Below, one piece after another: positions 53,390 through 62,233 of a DNA stretch of 64,000 bases (its first letter is position 1; each line of letters begins with the position of its first letter). Where the stretch lies: assembly GCA_020444165.1 (NCBI GenBank), contig JAHLLK010000019.1:1-64000 (forward strand). The letters run 5' to 3'. The DNA comes from Deltaproteobacteria bacterium (GTDB taxonomy: Bacteria; Desulfobacterota; Desulfarculia; Desulfarculales; Desulfarculaceae). The position numbers were made by a program, and so were the translations under genes. The notes below the pieces were generated by a model that saw only the letters and a program-made list of their open reading frames with translations, made no database searches and was not told the origin of the DNA.

Positions 53390-53905
53390 ATGTCTGATAG
53401 AACCGGTGCGGTGACCATGCACGGCAATCCCCTGACCCTCACGGGCAACGAGGTGAAGGTCGGCGACCAACTGCCCGAGGCGGTGGTGCTGGACAATGAT
53501 TTGAATCCCGTAAAGATTTCCGATTTCATCGGCAAGGTTTTGGTGATCAGCGTGGTGCCTTCCCTGGACACCCCGGTGTGCGATTTGCAGACCCGGCGCT
53601 TCAACAACGAGGCCGCGGGCCTGGGCCCGGAAGTGACCATCCTCACCATCAGCATGGATCTCCCCTTTGCCCAGAAGCGCTGGTGCGGGGCGGCCGGGGT
53701 GGATCAGCTGAAAACCCTGTCGGACCACCGGGAGGCCTCCTTCGGCCTGGCCTACGGCTTGTTGATCAAAGAACTGCGCTTGTTGGCCCGCGCGGTTTTG
53801 GTGGCCGACCGAAGCGGGAAGATCACTTACATCCAAAACGTGCAGGAGCTCAGCCAGGAGCCGGAATACGATCCCGTGTTGACCGCTGTCAAGGCCTTGA
53901 TCTAG
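53390..53905 (+). CDS. tpx: thiol peroxidase Tpx
   Basis: Tpx is an atypical two-cysteine peroxiredoxin that reduces hydroperoxides with thioredoxin. The 171-residue protein has the peroxidatic cysteine in SLDTPVCDLQTRRFN (C64) and the resolving cysteine in KRWCGAAG (C99), matching the E. coli spacing. ATG 53390 follows AAGGAG by 7 nt; the longer open frame upstream is spurious. The response-regulator gene starts 77 nt downstream. It forms part of the oxidative-defence set with rubrerythrin, superoxide reductase and a half-ferritin. Confidence 0.96.
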   Translation: MSDRTGAVTMHGNPLTLTGNEVKVGDQLPEAVVLDNDLNPVKISDFIGKVLVISVVPSLDTPVCDLQTRRFNNEAAGLGPEVTILTISMDLPFAQKRWCGAAGVDQLKTLSDHREASFGLAYGLLIKELRLLARAVLVADRSGKITYIQNVQELSQEPEYDPVLTAVKALI

Positions 53906-53982
53906 AATGATAAAAAGCCGCCTTGGCTGTCTGGTTCGGGGTGCGGGGCCCGGGTGGAGCCCTGGCGGGAGTGGAGCGTAGC

Positions 53983-54636
53983 ATGAGTATCACGGTGCTG
54001 TTGGCGGATGACCACCTGATTATGCGCCAGGGTTTGCGCGGCTTATTGGAGAAAATCCCCCAGGTCGAGGTGGTGGGCGAGGCGGACAACGGGGCCGAAG
54101 CGGTGAAGCTGGCCCAGCGCCTGCAACCCAACCTCAGCATCCTGGACGTGACCATGCCCGGCCTGAACGGGCTGGAAGCCACCCGCCGCATCCGGCACGA
54201 CTGCCCCCAGACCCGGGTCATCGCCCTGTCCATGCGCACGGAACGCCATTTCGTCATGGGCATGCTGAAGGCCGGCGCCTCGGCCTACCTCCTGAAGGAC
54301 TGCTCCTTTGACGAACTGGTCACCGCCATCAAGAAGGTGCACGGCGGCGGCACCTACCTGCCGCCGGCCGTGGCCGACATCGTGGTGGACGACCTGCACG
54401 TGCCGGCCGGGGAGTCGGCCAGCAGCCTGACCGAGATGCTGACCTCCCGGGAGCGGGAGATCCTGCAACTCATCGCCGAGGCCCGCAAATCCAAGGAGAT
54501 CGCCGACGAGCTGCACATCAGCGTCAAGACGGTCTACACCCATCGCCGCAATATCATGGAGAAGCTGGGCGCCCGCAACCTGGCCGACCTCACCCGCATC
54601 GCCATCCGGGAAGGGCTCACCACGCCGGGACGTTGA
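53983..54636 (+). CDS. NarL/FixJ-type response regulator
   Basis: The 217-residue protein has an N-terminal receiver (acidic pocket LLADDH at about 7-9, phosphoacceptor D in LSILDVTMPGLNGLE near 55, KD at LLKDC near 105) and a C-terminal LuxR helix-turn-helix (LTSREREILQLIAEARKSKEIADELHISVKTVYTHRRNIMEKL). It binds DNA upon phosphorylation by an unlinked kinase; no histidine kinase is adjacent. ATG 53983 has GGAG 6 nt upstream. It may be co-transcribed with tpx. Confidence 0.93.
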   Translation: MSITVLLADDHLIMRQGLRGLLEKIPQVEVVGEADNGAEAVKLAQRLQPNLSILDVTMPGLNGLEATRRIRHDCPQTRVIALSMRTERHFVMGMLKAGASAYLLKDCSFDELVTAIKKVHGGGTYLPPAVADIVVDDLHVPAGESASSLTEMLTSREREILQLIAEARKSKEIADELHISVKTVYTHRRNIMEKLGARNLADLTRIAIREGLTTPGR

Positions 54637-54969
54637 CGACTATCTGTCCCGCGGCCTGGGCTCGCCCGGGCCGCGGGGTTTTCTTGGGCCCCCCTGTTTT
54701 CTCCCGTCGGCAGCCGGTGGTTTGGCCGCGGCGGGGCGATTCCCATTGCCAACCGGGCCGGGAAACGGCAAGCTGGGTAGGCTGCGGAGCCGGGCTCCGC
54801 GGCCTACACCGAGGTAGCGTCCGGCTGAGCCCAGGCCGCTGCGCGGTGCAGGACGCACCGTGCAACAGCCCCAAGCCGGAAGCCGGCACCGCTCCGCGCG
54901 GGCCCAAGCGCGGGCCCAAGCGCAGGCCTAGGCGCGGGCCACTGGCGCGGCAGGGGGAGACATCTGGTC
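54637..54969. other. GC-rich gap before the secreted triplet
   Basis: A short tandem motif gcgcgggcccaa occurs about three times near 54896-54930, and gcgcggtgc pairs with gcaccgtgc near 54841-54862. The end of the gap (54943-54960) carries the gcgcggcagggggaga leader found before each of the next three genes. No gene is supported. Confidence 0.5.
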
Positions 54970-55824
54970 ATGACACGTAAGGCGTTGTTGATCCTGGCGG
55001 CGCTGGCCCTCTGGCTGCTTCCCGGGGCGGCCCAGGCGGCGGAGGTGCACACGCTCAAGAAGGTGTATCACCCGGGGGAGCCCATTGAGGTGGCCTTCTC
55101 CGGGGCGCCGGGGACCTGGCGGGACTGGATCACCGTGGTGCCCGTGGGCACCCCTGACAACCAGGCCGGCGACTACGACTACACCGGCGCGGGGGTCAAG
55201 AAGGGGGTGGTGCGCCTGCCCCCCCAGCCGCCGGGCCACTACGAGGCCCGGGGCTACTTCAACTACCGCAAACTGGGCTACCGGGTGGGAGCACGCTACC
55301 GTTTTCAGGTGGCGGCCCGGTCGGCGAGCAAACCGGCCAAGGCGGCCCACCACGCGGCCAATCCCCAGCCCGAACCCAAATCCCCGCCCCCCAAGCAGGC
55401 CTTCAGCCGCGACCTCAACCCCCGCCTGGCGACCGAGGCCCAGGCCGACCCTCGGCAGGCCTTGCTCTACATCTACCGGGAGCGGCAAGCCGGCACCCAG
55501 CAGTTTTTCCTCTACCTGAGCCTGGACGGCCAGTCCCTGACCGCGCTGCCCAATGCCGCCTACTTCACCCAGAGCGTGGCCCCGGGATCCCACACCTTGA
55601 GCGTGGGCCAGGGCTTTGTGCAGGATTCCTCGGCCTTGGAGGACAAGGACGTGTTCCTGATCGTCCAGCCCGGCCGGGTGGAGCATGATTTCGCGGCGGC
55701 CCAGGTTTACTACCTGCGCCTGAAGGTGACCAAGGAGGCCCGCGACCGGGTGGACCTGGACCTGGTGAGTCCGGCCACCGGCGCCAGGGACCTCAAGAAG
55801 CATAAGCTCAACCAGATCCCATAG
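54970..55824 (+). CDS. secreted protein, tandem paralogue 1 (DUF2846-like C-terminal domain)
   Basis: The 284-residue protein has a signal peptide (ALLILAALALWLLPGAAQAA), a first beta-rich domain with VYHPGEPIEVAFSGAPGTWRDWITVVPVGTPDN...YDYTGAG and YEARGYFNYRKLGYRVGARYRF, a basic/Pro-rich linker (about 115-150) and a second domain with ALLYIYRERQAGTQQFFLYLSLDGQSL and YFTQSVAPGSHTLSVGQGF, resembling DUF2846. The first domain looks like an Ig- or SKICH-like beta-sandwich. Function unknown; export to the periplasm or surface is supported. Two paralogues follow. Confidence 0.8.
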   Translation: MTRKALLILAALALWLLPGAAQAAEVHTLKKVYHPGEPIEVAFSGAPGTWRDWITVVPVGTPDNQAGDYDYTGAGVKKGVVRLPPQPPGHYEARGYFNYRKLGYRVGARYRFQVAARSASKPAKAAHHAANPQPEPKSPPPKQAFSRDLNPRLATEAQADPRQALLYIYRERQAGTQQFFLYLSLDGQSLTALPNAAYFTQSVAPGSHTLSVGQGFVQDSSALEDKDVFLIVQPGRVEHDFAAAQVYYLRLKVTKEARDRVDLDLVSPATGARDLKKHKLNQIP

Positions 55825-55931
55825 CGGGCGGCCCCCGGCGGCCCGCGCCACACCACCGGGCGCCCGGCCGGGAGCCGGCTGCCCCGACACCGCCGCGCGG
55901 CTCCCCGCGCGGCAGGGGGAGACCATATTTC

Positions 55932-56729
55932 ATGACCCGTAAGGTAATTCTGTTGATGGCGGCGTGCGCCCTCTGGCTGATGCCCACCCTGGTCCAGGCC
56001 GCGGAGATTCACACGCTCAAGGACGTCTATGCGGCGGGCGAACCCATCGAGGTGGCCTTCTCCGGGGCGCCGGGCGAGTCCCGGGACTGGATCACCGTGG
56101 TGCCCGTGGGCACCCCGGACAAGGAAGCCGGGGAGTATGACTACACCGGCGACGGGGTGAAGGAAGGGGTGGTGCGCCTGCCCGGCGCGGCCCCCGGCGA
56201 GTACGAGGCCCGGGCCTTTTTCAACTACAGCAAGCTGGGCTACCAGGTGGCGGCCCGTTACCCCTTCAAGATCGTGGCGGCGGGGGAGGGAGGCAAAGAG
56301 GCCGAGTCGTACCGTGAACTGAACCCGGCCAACCCCGCGGAAGCCGCCGCGGACGCGTCCCAAGCCCTGGTATATCTTTACCGCGACCGGCTCTATGTCT
56401 CCTCCAGCTACTTCGTGTACGTGGATCTGGACGGCCAGGAGGTGGTGGATCTCCCCGACTCCACCTATCACGTCATCGCGGTAAAACCCGGCCAGCACAC
56501 CCTGACCGCAGCCCGGGGGTACACCAGGGATGATCTGGTTCACAACGGTAAGGCTGGTTTTACCATCAGCAACCCCGGCAAGGTCACCCAGGATTTCCTG
56601 GCGGGCAAGGTGTACTACGTGCGCCTCCGGGTTTCGCCCCTTCCCCAGAACCTGGTGTTCTTGGACGTCATGAGCCCGGGCAGCGGCCAACTGGACATCA
56701 CCAAGTACCAGATGCGTAACCTGCCCTGA
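55932..56729 (+). CDS. secreted protein, tandem paralogue 2
   Basis: The 265-residue product is the same two-domain family as the gene at 54970, with signal peptide VILLMAACALWLMPTLVQAA and near-identical core FSGAPGESRDWITVVPVGTPD, EYEARAFFNYSKLGYQVAARYPF and ALVYLYRDRLYVSSSYFVYVDLDGQ. The linker is shorter. It is preceded by the same gcgcggcagggggaga leader and GGGGGAGA ribosome site. The C-terminus ends SPGSGQLDITKYQMRNLP, shared in pattern with the third copy. Confidence 0.8.
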   Translation: MTRKVILLMAACALWLMPTLVQAAEIHTLKDVYAAGEPIEVAFSGAPGESRDWITVVPVGTPDKEAGEYDYTGDGVKEGVVRLPGAAPGEYEARAFFNYSKLGYQVAARYPFKIVAAGEGGKEAESYRELNPANPAEAAADASQALVYLYRDRLYVSSSYFVYVDLDGQEVVDLPDSTYHVIAVKPGQHTLTAARGYTRDDLVHNGKAGFTISNPGKVTQDFLAGKVYYVRLRVSPLPQNLVFLDVMSPGSGQLDITKYQMRNLP

Positions 56730-56816
56730 GCCCATGGGGAGGGGGCCCATATCCCGACCTTCACACACACATCGCCGCACGGACCTCTCCGCGCGGCAGG
56801 GGGGAGATTCCAATTC

Positions 56817-57617
56817 ATGACCCGGAAGGTGATCCTGCTTTTGGCGGCTCTGGGCCTGGGCTTGGCTCCGCTGGCGGCGGCGGCCGCGGAGATTCACACC
56901 AGCAAGGACGTGTACCAGGAGGGAGAGGGCATCGAGGTGATCTTCTCCGGCGCGCCGGGCGACAGGAAGGACTGGGTCTCGGTGGCGCCCGTGGGCGCGC
57001 CGGACGACAACGCGGGAGAATACGACTACTCCGGCGGCGGGGTGACCGAGGGCGTGGTGCGCCTGCCCGGCCAGGGTCCCGGCGAGTACGAGGCCCGGGC
57101 CTACTTCAACTACGCCCATGTGGGCTATCAGGTGGCGGCGCGGTACCGCTTCCAGGTGAAGGCCCTGGACCCGGCCGAAAAAGGCGTGGTCTACAGCCGG
57201 GGGCTGGACCCCAACAACCAGGCCGAGGCCGGGGCGGACCCCAACCAGGCCCTGGTTTATATCTACCGCGACCGGCTTTTCGCCTCGGCCACGCACCAGA
57301 TGTATCTGAACCTGGACGGCGCCCCCTTGGTGGTGCTGCCCAATGCCTCCTTCCTGGCCCAGGTCCTGCCCCCTGGCCGCCATACCTTTGCGGTGGCGAG
57401 GGGCTACACTTATCGCAACGACATCACCGCTCGCGGCGCAGAGGAGTTCCAGGTGAAAAAGCCCGGCCTGGTGGACCAGGAATTCGCGGCCGGCCGGGTG
57501 TATTACGTGCGGCTCAGCGTGCCGGTCAATGCCCCGGACCTGGTTTCCCTGGAATTGGTTTCGGCCGGCGACGGCGCCTTGTGCATTCAAAAGTACCGCT
57601 TGGACAGACTGGATTAG
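56817..57617 (+). CDS. secreted protein, tandem paralogue 3
   Basis: The 266-residue product is the third member: signal peptide VILLLAALGLGLAPLAAAAA, then FSGAPGDRKDWVSVAPVGAPD, EYEARAYFNYAHVGYQVAARYRF and ALVYIYRDRLFASATHQMYLNLDG. ATG 56817 is preceded by the shared gcgcggcaggggggaga leader. Copies 2 and 3 look closer to each other than to copy 1 (shorter linker, EAGADPNQ pattern). The recurrence of leaders suggests duplication of whole units rather than of the coding part only. Confidence 0.8.
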   Translation: MTRKVILLLAALGLGLAPLAAAAAEIHTSKDVYQEGEGIEVIFSGAPGDRKDWVSVAPVGAPDDNAGEYDYSGGGVTEGVVRLPGQGPGEYEARAYFNYAHVGYQVAARYRFQVKALDPAEKGVVYSRGLDPNNQAEAGADPNQALVYIYRDRLFASATHQMYLNLDGAPLVVLPNASFLAQVLPPGRHTFAVARGYTYRNDITARGAEEFQVKKPGLVDQEFAAGRVYYVRLSVPVNAPDLVSLELVSAGDGALCIQKYRLDRLD

Positions 57618-57975
57618 GCCGCGAGACTGCCCGCCGCGGACCGGCCGGAGCGCCAGTTCCGGCCGGCCCGTGGCGTCTTCGCGGAGTCCCCCAAGCTCCG
57701 CACATTTCGTTTGCATCGCGCCGCGGCATCCCCCATCCTCAATAAAAGAAGTGCTTATTCAGCAGGCGGTTGAAAAAGGCCAGGCATGGACTTTTTCAAC
57801 CTACGGTTGGAGGCGGCCCACCCCCAGGGGGCGCCGCCCCAGGCCATCCGACCGGCACCCAGAGCTCGCCACGAGCGCCGCCGGCATCGGGGGGACACCC
57901 CGCGGGGGCGAACCTCCCGCAAAGTTTTACGATGAGGGGCGGGCAGGCTGCCTCCGCCCGGAAAGGAACTTGCAC
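57618..57975. repeat. gap with a dispersed-repeat hairpin ahead of superoxide reductase
   Basis: ggttgaaaaa pairs with tttttcaacc (about 57768-57777/57793-57802), with caggcggttgaaaaaggcc resembling the caggctgttgac word near 22557. No clear promoter was found for the superoxide reductase gene. Confidence 0.5.
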
Positions 57976-58368
57976 ATGAGCAAAATCGGCGAAAGCGTCA
58001 AGACCGATGATTTCAAGAAGGAAAAACACGTTCCGGTGATCGAGCTGCCCGGCGCGCTCAAGGCTGGTGAGGCCGCGGCCATCACCGTGTCGGTGGGCAA
58101 GGAAATCGCCCATCCCAACACCACCGAGCATTTCATCGGCTGGATCTCCCTGTATTACAAACCCGCGGGTTCGAAGTTCATCTACAACCTGGGCCGGGCG
58201 GACTTCGTGGCCCACGGCGCCTCCACCGACGGGGCCAATTCCCTGGTGCTGAACACCGAGCCCTACGCCGTGTTCAAGGTGAAACTGGACCAACCGGGCG
58301 AGCTGTTCGCCACCTCCTACTGCAACATCCACGGCCTGTGGGAGAGCAGCGTGGAGGTGAAATTCTAG
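57976..58368 (+). CDS. superoxide reductase (class II desulfoferrodoxin/neelaredoxin)
   Basis: The enzyme reduces superoxide to peroxide without making oxygen. The 130-residue protein lacks the N-terminal desulforedoxin domain. The active-site set is visible: EKHVP (K17, H18), HPNTTEH (H46, H52) and CNIHG (C116, H119), the Fe(His)4Cys site of neelaredoxins. ATG 57976 has a GGAAAGGA site upstream; the open frame extending to 57529 belongs to shadow sequence. The half-ferritin gene follows and may store iron or consume peroxide. Confidence 0.94.
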   Translation: MSKIGESVKTDDFKKEKHVPVIELPGALKAGEAAAITVSVGKEIAHPNTTEHFIGWISLYYKPAGSKFIYNLGRADFVAHGASTDGANSLVLNTEPYAVFKVKLDQPGELFATSYCNIHGLWESSVEVKF

Positions 58369-58561
58369 GCTGCTCCACCACGGTGGCCCGCCTGCCTCCG
58401 TCCCCGGTCCCCTGGGGCCGCGGGCGGGGGTGAAAACAAGGTTATCCCCCGAGACCCCGGCCGGTGATCGCGGCAAGGCGCCGGAAGCCGGCCCGTGGCA
58501 GGCGGATGCAAAAGTCCATCCCCGGCCTCTTGCAATCGCCTGCGAGAGAAAGCGAAATCCC

Positions 58562-58864
58562 ATGCCCGAATTCATGGACCCCTTCAAAGGCATGGTCCCG
58601 GGGCGCAAGCTCACCGACCGCGAGCTGACCCGGGCCATCCGGCTGTCCCTGGCCGCCGAGGAAGAGGCCATCCATCTTTACGAAGCCCTGGCCGACGCCA
58701 CGGACAACCCGCTGGCCAAGGCGGTGTTGCAGGACATCGCCGACGAGGAAAAAGAGCACGCTGGCGAGTTCCTGCGGCTGTTGAAGATCCTCCTGCCCGA
58801 TGAGGAAAAATTCCTGGGCCACGGCGCGTCCGAAGTGGACGAGATGGCCGAGAAAATCAAGTAA
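58562..58864 (+). CDS. small ferritin-like (two-helix) protein
   Basis: The 100-residue protein consists of two long helices: RAIRLSLAAEEEAIHLYEALADATD and AKAVLQDIADEEKEHAGEFLRLL. E33-35 with H38, and E62/E63 with H66 (EExxH), provide ligands for a di-iron site that would be completed by dimerisation, as in encapsulated ferritins and the ferritin-like part of archaeal encapsulins. The tail (GHGASEVDEMAEKIK) could be a cargo peptide, but no encapsulin gene is in the window. ATG 58562 is the conserved start; no strong ribosome site is seen. Confidence 0.8.
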   Translation: MPEFMDPFKGMVPGRKLTDRELTRAIRLSLAAEEEAIHLYEALADATDNPLAKAVLQDIADEEKEHAGEFLRLLKILLPDEEKFLGHGASEVDEMAEKIK

Positions 58865-59108
58865 ACCACTCCAGGGCGGCTGCCCGGGGCGGGAATCCCG
58901 CCCCGGGCGGCGGGCCCCCCGCCGGCCTCAAGACTGCCCCTCACCGCTTGCCGCCGGCCCCCCTCCGCGTTTCCCGCTGGCCGTGGCGGGAAACGCGGGG
59001 CGTATTTTCCCCCGGCCTCCCCCCTCCTGCCGCGATTCATCTTGGAGAAGCCCCCGGGCAGAGGCCCTTCCGGCCGCGGCGCCACGGCCCTCAAGGAGAT
59101 AAGAACCC

Positions 59109-60065
59109 ATGAGCACCCAAGAGCTTCCCTCCAAGGTGGCCGTGGTGGGAGCCGGCCTGGTGGGCTCCACCTTTGCCTATGCCTTGGCCCAGAGCCATTT
59201 TGCCCGCCAACTGGCCCTGGTGGACGAGCACCAGCCCGGCCGCGCCCGGGGCGAGGCCAGGGACCTGGGCCACGCCTTGCCCTTCATCGGGTCCCTGGCT
59301 ATCGAGGCCGGGGGCTACGAGGTCTGCCAGGGAGCGCACCTGGTGGTCCTGGCCGCCGGGGCGGCCCAGAAGCCCGGCGAGACCCGGCTGGACCTGGCCA
59401 AGAAAAACACCGCCATCATCCAGGGCATCGTGCCCCAGGTCCTGGCCGCGGCCCCGGACGCCCTGCTCCTGGTGGTGGCCAACCCGGTGGACGTGCTTAC
59501 CTACGCGGCCTGGCGGACTTCAGGCCTGCCGCCGGAGCGGGTATTCGGCTCGGGCACGGGGTTGGACACGGCCCGCTTCCGCTACGAGCTGGCCAGCCAT
59601 TGCCACCTGGACCCGACCAACGTGCATGGCTATGTGCTGGGGGAGCACGGCGACAGCGAGGTGATGCTCTGGAGCGGGGTGCGCCTGGGCGGTCAGTCGC
59701 TGGAGGAGTATTGTCCGGTGTGCGGCCGGGGCTGCGGCCCCACGGTCCGGGGCACGGTGGAAGAGCGGGTGCGGCGGGCGGCGTATGAGATCATTGATCT
59801 CAAGGGCGCCACCAACTGGGCCATCGGTTCGGCCCTCACCCATCTGGCCGGGGTGGTGCTGCGGGACCGGCACAGCATAGTCACCGTGTCCACCCTGGTT
59901 TCAGGGCGGCCCGGCTGGCCCACGGCGCACCTCTCACTGCCCGTGGTGCTGGGCCGGGAGGGGGTGGAGCGGGTCTGGCTGCCGCCCCTGGCCCCGGAGG
60001 AGGAAAAGGCCCTGGCCGCCTCGGCCCGGGTGCTGCGGGAGACCCTGGACTCGGTAGGTTTGTGA
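59109..60065 (+). CDS. ldh: L-lactate dehydrogenase (NAD-dependent)
   Basis: The 318-residue protein is an LDH/MDH superfamily member: NAD motif VAVVGAGLVGSTFAYAL at residues 10-26, substrate loop AAGAAQKPGETRLDL, in which Gln (not the Arg of malate dehydrogenase) selects lactate/pyruvate, NPVDVLTY, the catalytic pair in GTGLDTARFRYEL (Asp/Arg) and GEHGDSEV (His). An atypical cysteine-rich segment EEYCPVCGRGCGP near 205 is an insertion relative to common LDHs. The PLD-VTT gene overlaps its stop (GTGA). lctP (42766) could supply lactate but is unlinked. Confidence 0.93.
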   Translation: MSTQELPSKVAVVGAGLVGSTFAYALAQSHFARQLALVDEHQPGRARGEARDLGHALPFIGSLAIEAGGYEVCQGAHLVVLAAGAAQKPGETRLDLAKKNTAIIQGIVPQVLAAAPDALLLVVANPVDVLTYAAWRTSGLPPERVFGSGTGLDTARFRYELASHCHLDPTNVHGYVLGEHGDSEVMLWSGVRLGGQSLEEYCPVCGRGCGPTVRGTVEERVRRAAYEIIDLKGATNWAIGSALTHLAGVVLRDRHSIVTVSTLVSGRPGWPTAHLSLPVVLGREGVERVWLPPLAPEEEKALAASARVLRETLDSVGL

Positions 60066-62233
60066 GGGAAGCGCTGGACGGAACCTTGTCCCACGACCAG
60101 CCGCCGGCCGACCGGCCGCTGTTGCGCCCCGGCCAGACCGTGTGGCGTCTGGCCCGGGCGACCCGGGCCGCCTTTCTGGTGGACGGTCGCGCCTACTTCC
60201 GCCGCTTGGTGCAAGCCTGCCTGGCCGCCCAGCGCACGGTGTCCATTCTGGGCTGGGACGTGAACAGCCAGGTGGAACTATGGCGCGACCCGGACCACCC
60301 CGGCGTGCCCACCCAGGTGGGCCCCTTCCTGAACCATTTGGCCGCCCGCGGGCTGGAGATTCGGGTCCTGGCCTGGGACTTCGCCATGATCTACGCCATG
60401 GAACGCGAGGTGCTGCCCGTGTACCGGCTGGGCTGGCGCTCCCACCGCCGGGTGCATTTCCGTCTGGATGGGCGGCATCCCCTGGGCGCTTCGCAGCACC
60501 AGAAAGTGGTGGTGGTGGATGACCGGCTGGCCTTTGCCGGCGGCCTGGATCTGGCGGAAAACCGCTGGGACACGCCGGGGCACGGCCCGGATTTGCCCGG
60601 CCGGGTGAACACCGGGGGAGTGGCCTACCAACCTTTCCACGACGTGCAGATGGCCGTGGAGGGGCCGGCCGCGGCCGCCTTGGGGGATTTGTTCCGGGAG
60701 CGCTGGCAAAGGGCCGGCGGCCGGCGGCTGGCCCCGCCCCACCCGTCCCGGGAGGCCCCCAGCCCCTGGCCCGGGGATCTGGAGCCCGACCTCCGGGAAG
60801 TGGAGGTGGGCATCGCCCGCACCCTGCCGGCCCATGAGGGACGGGCCGAGGTCCGGGAGGTGGAGGCCCTGTACCGGGAGTCCATCGCGGCGGCCCGGCG
60901 CTGGATCTACCTGGAGAACCAGTACTTCACCTCCCACGCGGTGGGCGAGGCCCTGGCCGCCCGCCTGGCCGGGCCCGCCGGGCCGGAGGTGATCCTGGTG
61001 CTGCCCCGGGGAGCCGTGGGCTGGCTGGAGGAGAGCACCATGCAGAACCTCCGCCATAAGCTTTTGGAAAAGCTCCGCCAGGCCGACCGGCACGGCCGCC
61101 TCAAGGTCTATTACCCGCACCGGGAGGACCTGGCCGAGGGCTTCATCAACGTGCACGCCAAGGTCATGGTGGTGGACGAGCGTCTGGCCCGGGTGGGCTC
61201 GGCCAACGCCAGCAACCGGTCCATGGGCCTGGACAGCGAGTGCGATCTGGCCGTGGAGGCGGCGAACCCGGAACAGGCCGCCGGGGTGCGGGGGCTCCTG
61301 CTCCGCCTCTTGGGAGAGCATCTGGGCGTGGACCCCGCCAGGTTGGCGCGGGTCTTGGAACGCCGCGGTTCCCTGGCCGGGACCATCGAGGAGTTCCGGC
61401 CAGGAACGAACCCCGCGGGCAAAACCCTGCGGCCCCTGGAAGAGGCTCCGCCCTTGTGGGCGGAACTGGACCTGGTGGACGAGGCGATCCTGGACCCCGA
61501 GAAGCCCCTGAGCCCGGAGCGGCTGGCCAGCGGATTCCTGTCCCGGGAGGACGGGGCCGGCTGGGGGCTCCGCTTCCTGGGCCTGGCCGGGTTGGCCCTG
61601 GCCGCCGCCGCCCTGGCCCTGGCCTGGCGCTACGGGCCCCTCGGCGAGTGGCTGACCTCCGGCCAACTGGCCGCCTGGATCACGGGTGGGGAGGCCAGCC
61701 CCTGGGCCCCGCTGGCGGTGGTGGCGGCTTTTGGACTGGGCGGCCTGTTCCTGGTGCCGGCCAGCCTGTTGACCCTGGCCGTGGGCCTGGTTTTCCCCTT
61801 TGGCTGGGCCGTACTCCTGGCCCTGGCCGGCCTCATGGTCAGCGCCCTGGGCTCCTATGCCCTGGGGCGTCGGCTGGGCCGGGACCGGGTGCGCGCCCTG
61901 GGGGGCAGCGGGCTGAACCGCCTGAGCCGCGGGCTGACCCGCCACGGGGTGCTGGCTCTGGCCCTCCTCCGCAACCTGCCCTGGGCGCCTTTCACCATCG
62001 TGAACCTGGTGGCCGGGGCCGCCCGGGTGAAGCCGGGGGAGTTCGCCCTGGGCACCCTGTTGGGCCTTTTGCCCGGCACCGTCGGGCTGACCCTCCTGGG
62101 CCGGCTGCTCCGTTCCCTGGTGGGGGCGCCCACTCCCTGGAAGGTGGGCTTGGCCCTGGCCGGGGCGGCGGCCCTGTTCCTCGTCTGGTCGCTGGCCAAG
62201 CGCTGGTGGTTGCGGCGGGCAAACCATGCCTGA
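60062..62233 (+). CDS. phospholipase D (cardiolipin synthase-like) fused to VTT membrane domain
   Basis: The 723-residue protein starts with GTG 60062 inside the ldh stop. Residues about 30-430 hold two PLD motifs: HQKVVVVDD at about 147 and HAKVMVVDE at about 365, as in ClsB-type cardiolipin synthases. From about 490 the protein is a membrane VTT (SNARE-associated/DedA-like) domain with WAPLAVVAAFGLGGLFLVPASLLTLAVGLVFPFGWAVLLAL. The EEP phosphatase gene overlaps by 8 nt; in E. coli clsB-ybhP-ybhN is a comparable operon, so a phospholipid-remodelling role is likely. Confidence 0.88.
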   Translation: MREALDGTLSHDQPPADRPLLRPGQTVWRLARATRAAFLVDGRAYFRRLVQACLAAQRTVSILGWDVNSQVELWRDPDHPGVPTQVGPFLNHLAARGLEIRVLAWDFAMIYAMEREVLPVYRLGWRSHRRVHFRLDGRHPLGASQHQKVVVVDDRLAFAGGLDLAENRWDTPGHGPDLPGRVNTGGVAYQPFHDVQMAVEGPAAAALGDLFRERWQRAGGRRLAPPHPSREAPSPWPGDLEPDLREVEVGIARTLPAHEGRAEVREVEALYRESIAAARRWIYLENQYFTSHAVGEALAARLAGPAGPEVILVLPRGAVGWLEESTMQNLRHKLLEKLRQADRHGRLKVYYPHREDLAEGFINVHAKVMVVDERLARVGSANASNRSMGLDSECDLAVEAANPEQAAGVRGLLLRLLGEHLGVDPARLARVLERRGSLAGTIEEFRPGTNPAGKTLRPLEEAPPLWAELDLVDEAILDPEKPLSPERLASGFLSREDGAGWGLRFLGLAGLALAAAALALAWRYGPLGEWLTSGQLAAWITGGEASPWAPLAVVAAFGLGGLFLVPASLLTLAVGLVFPFGWAVLLALAGLMVSALGSYALGRRLGRDRVRALGGSGLNRLSRGLTRHGVLALALLRNLPWAPFTIVNLVAGAARVKPGEFALGTLLGLLPGTVGLTLLGRLLRSLVGAPTPWKVGLALAGAAALFLVWSLAKRWWLRRANHA

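Noticed and set aside
52896..53390. 164-codon ORF upstream of tpx
   Set aside because: Proline/arginine/glycine-rich translation typical of non-coding GC-rich DNA, no ribosome site, and no conserved features.
59109..60065. Malate dehydrogenase instead of lactate dehydrogenase
   Set aside because: The substrate-loop residue is Gln in AAQKPGETR, and NPVDVLTY and GEHGDSEV are typical of L-lactate dehydrogenases.
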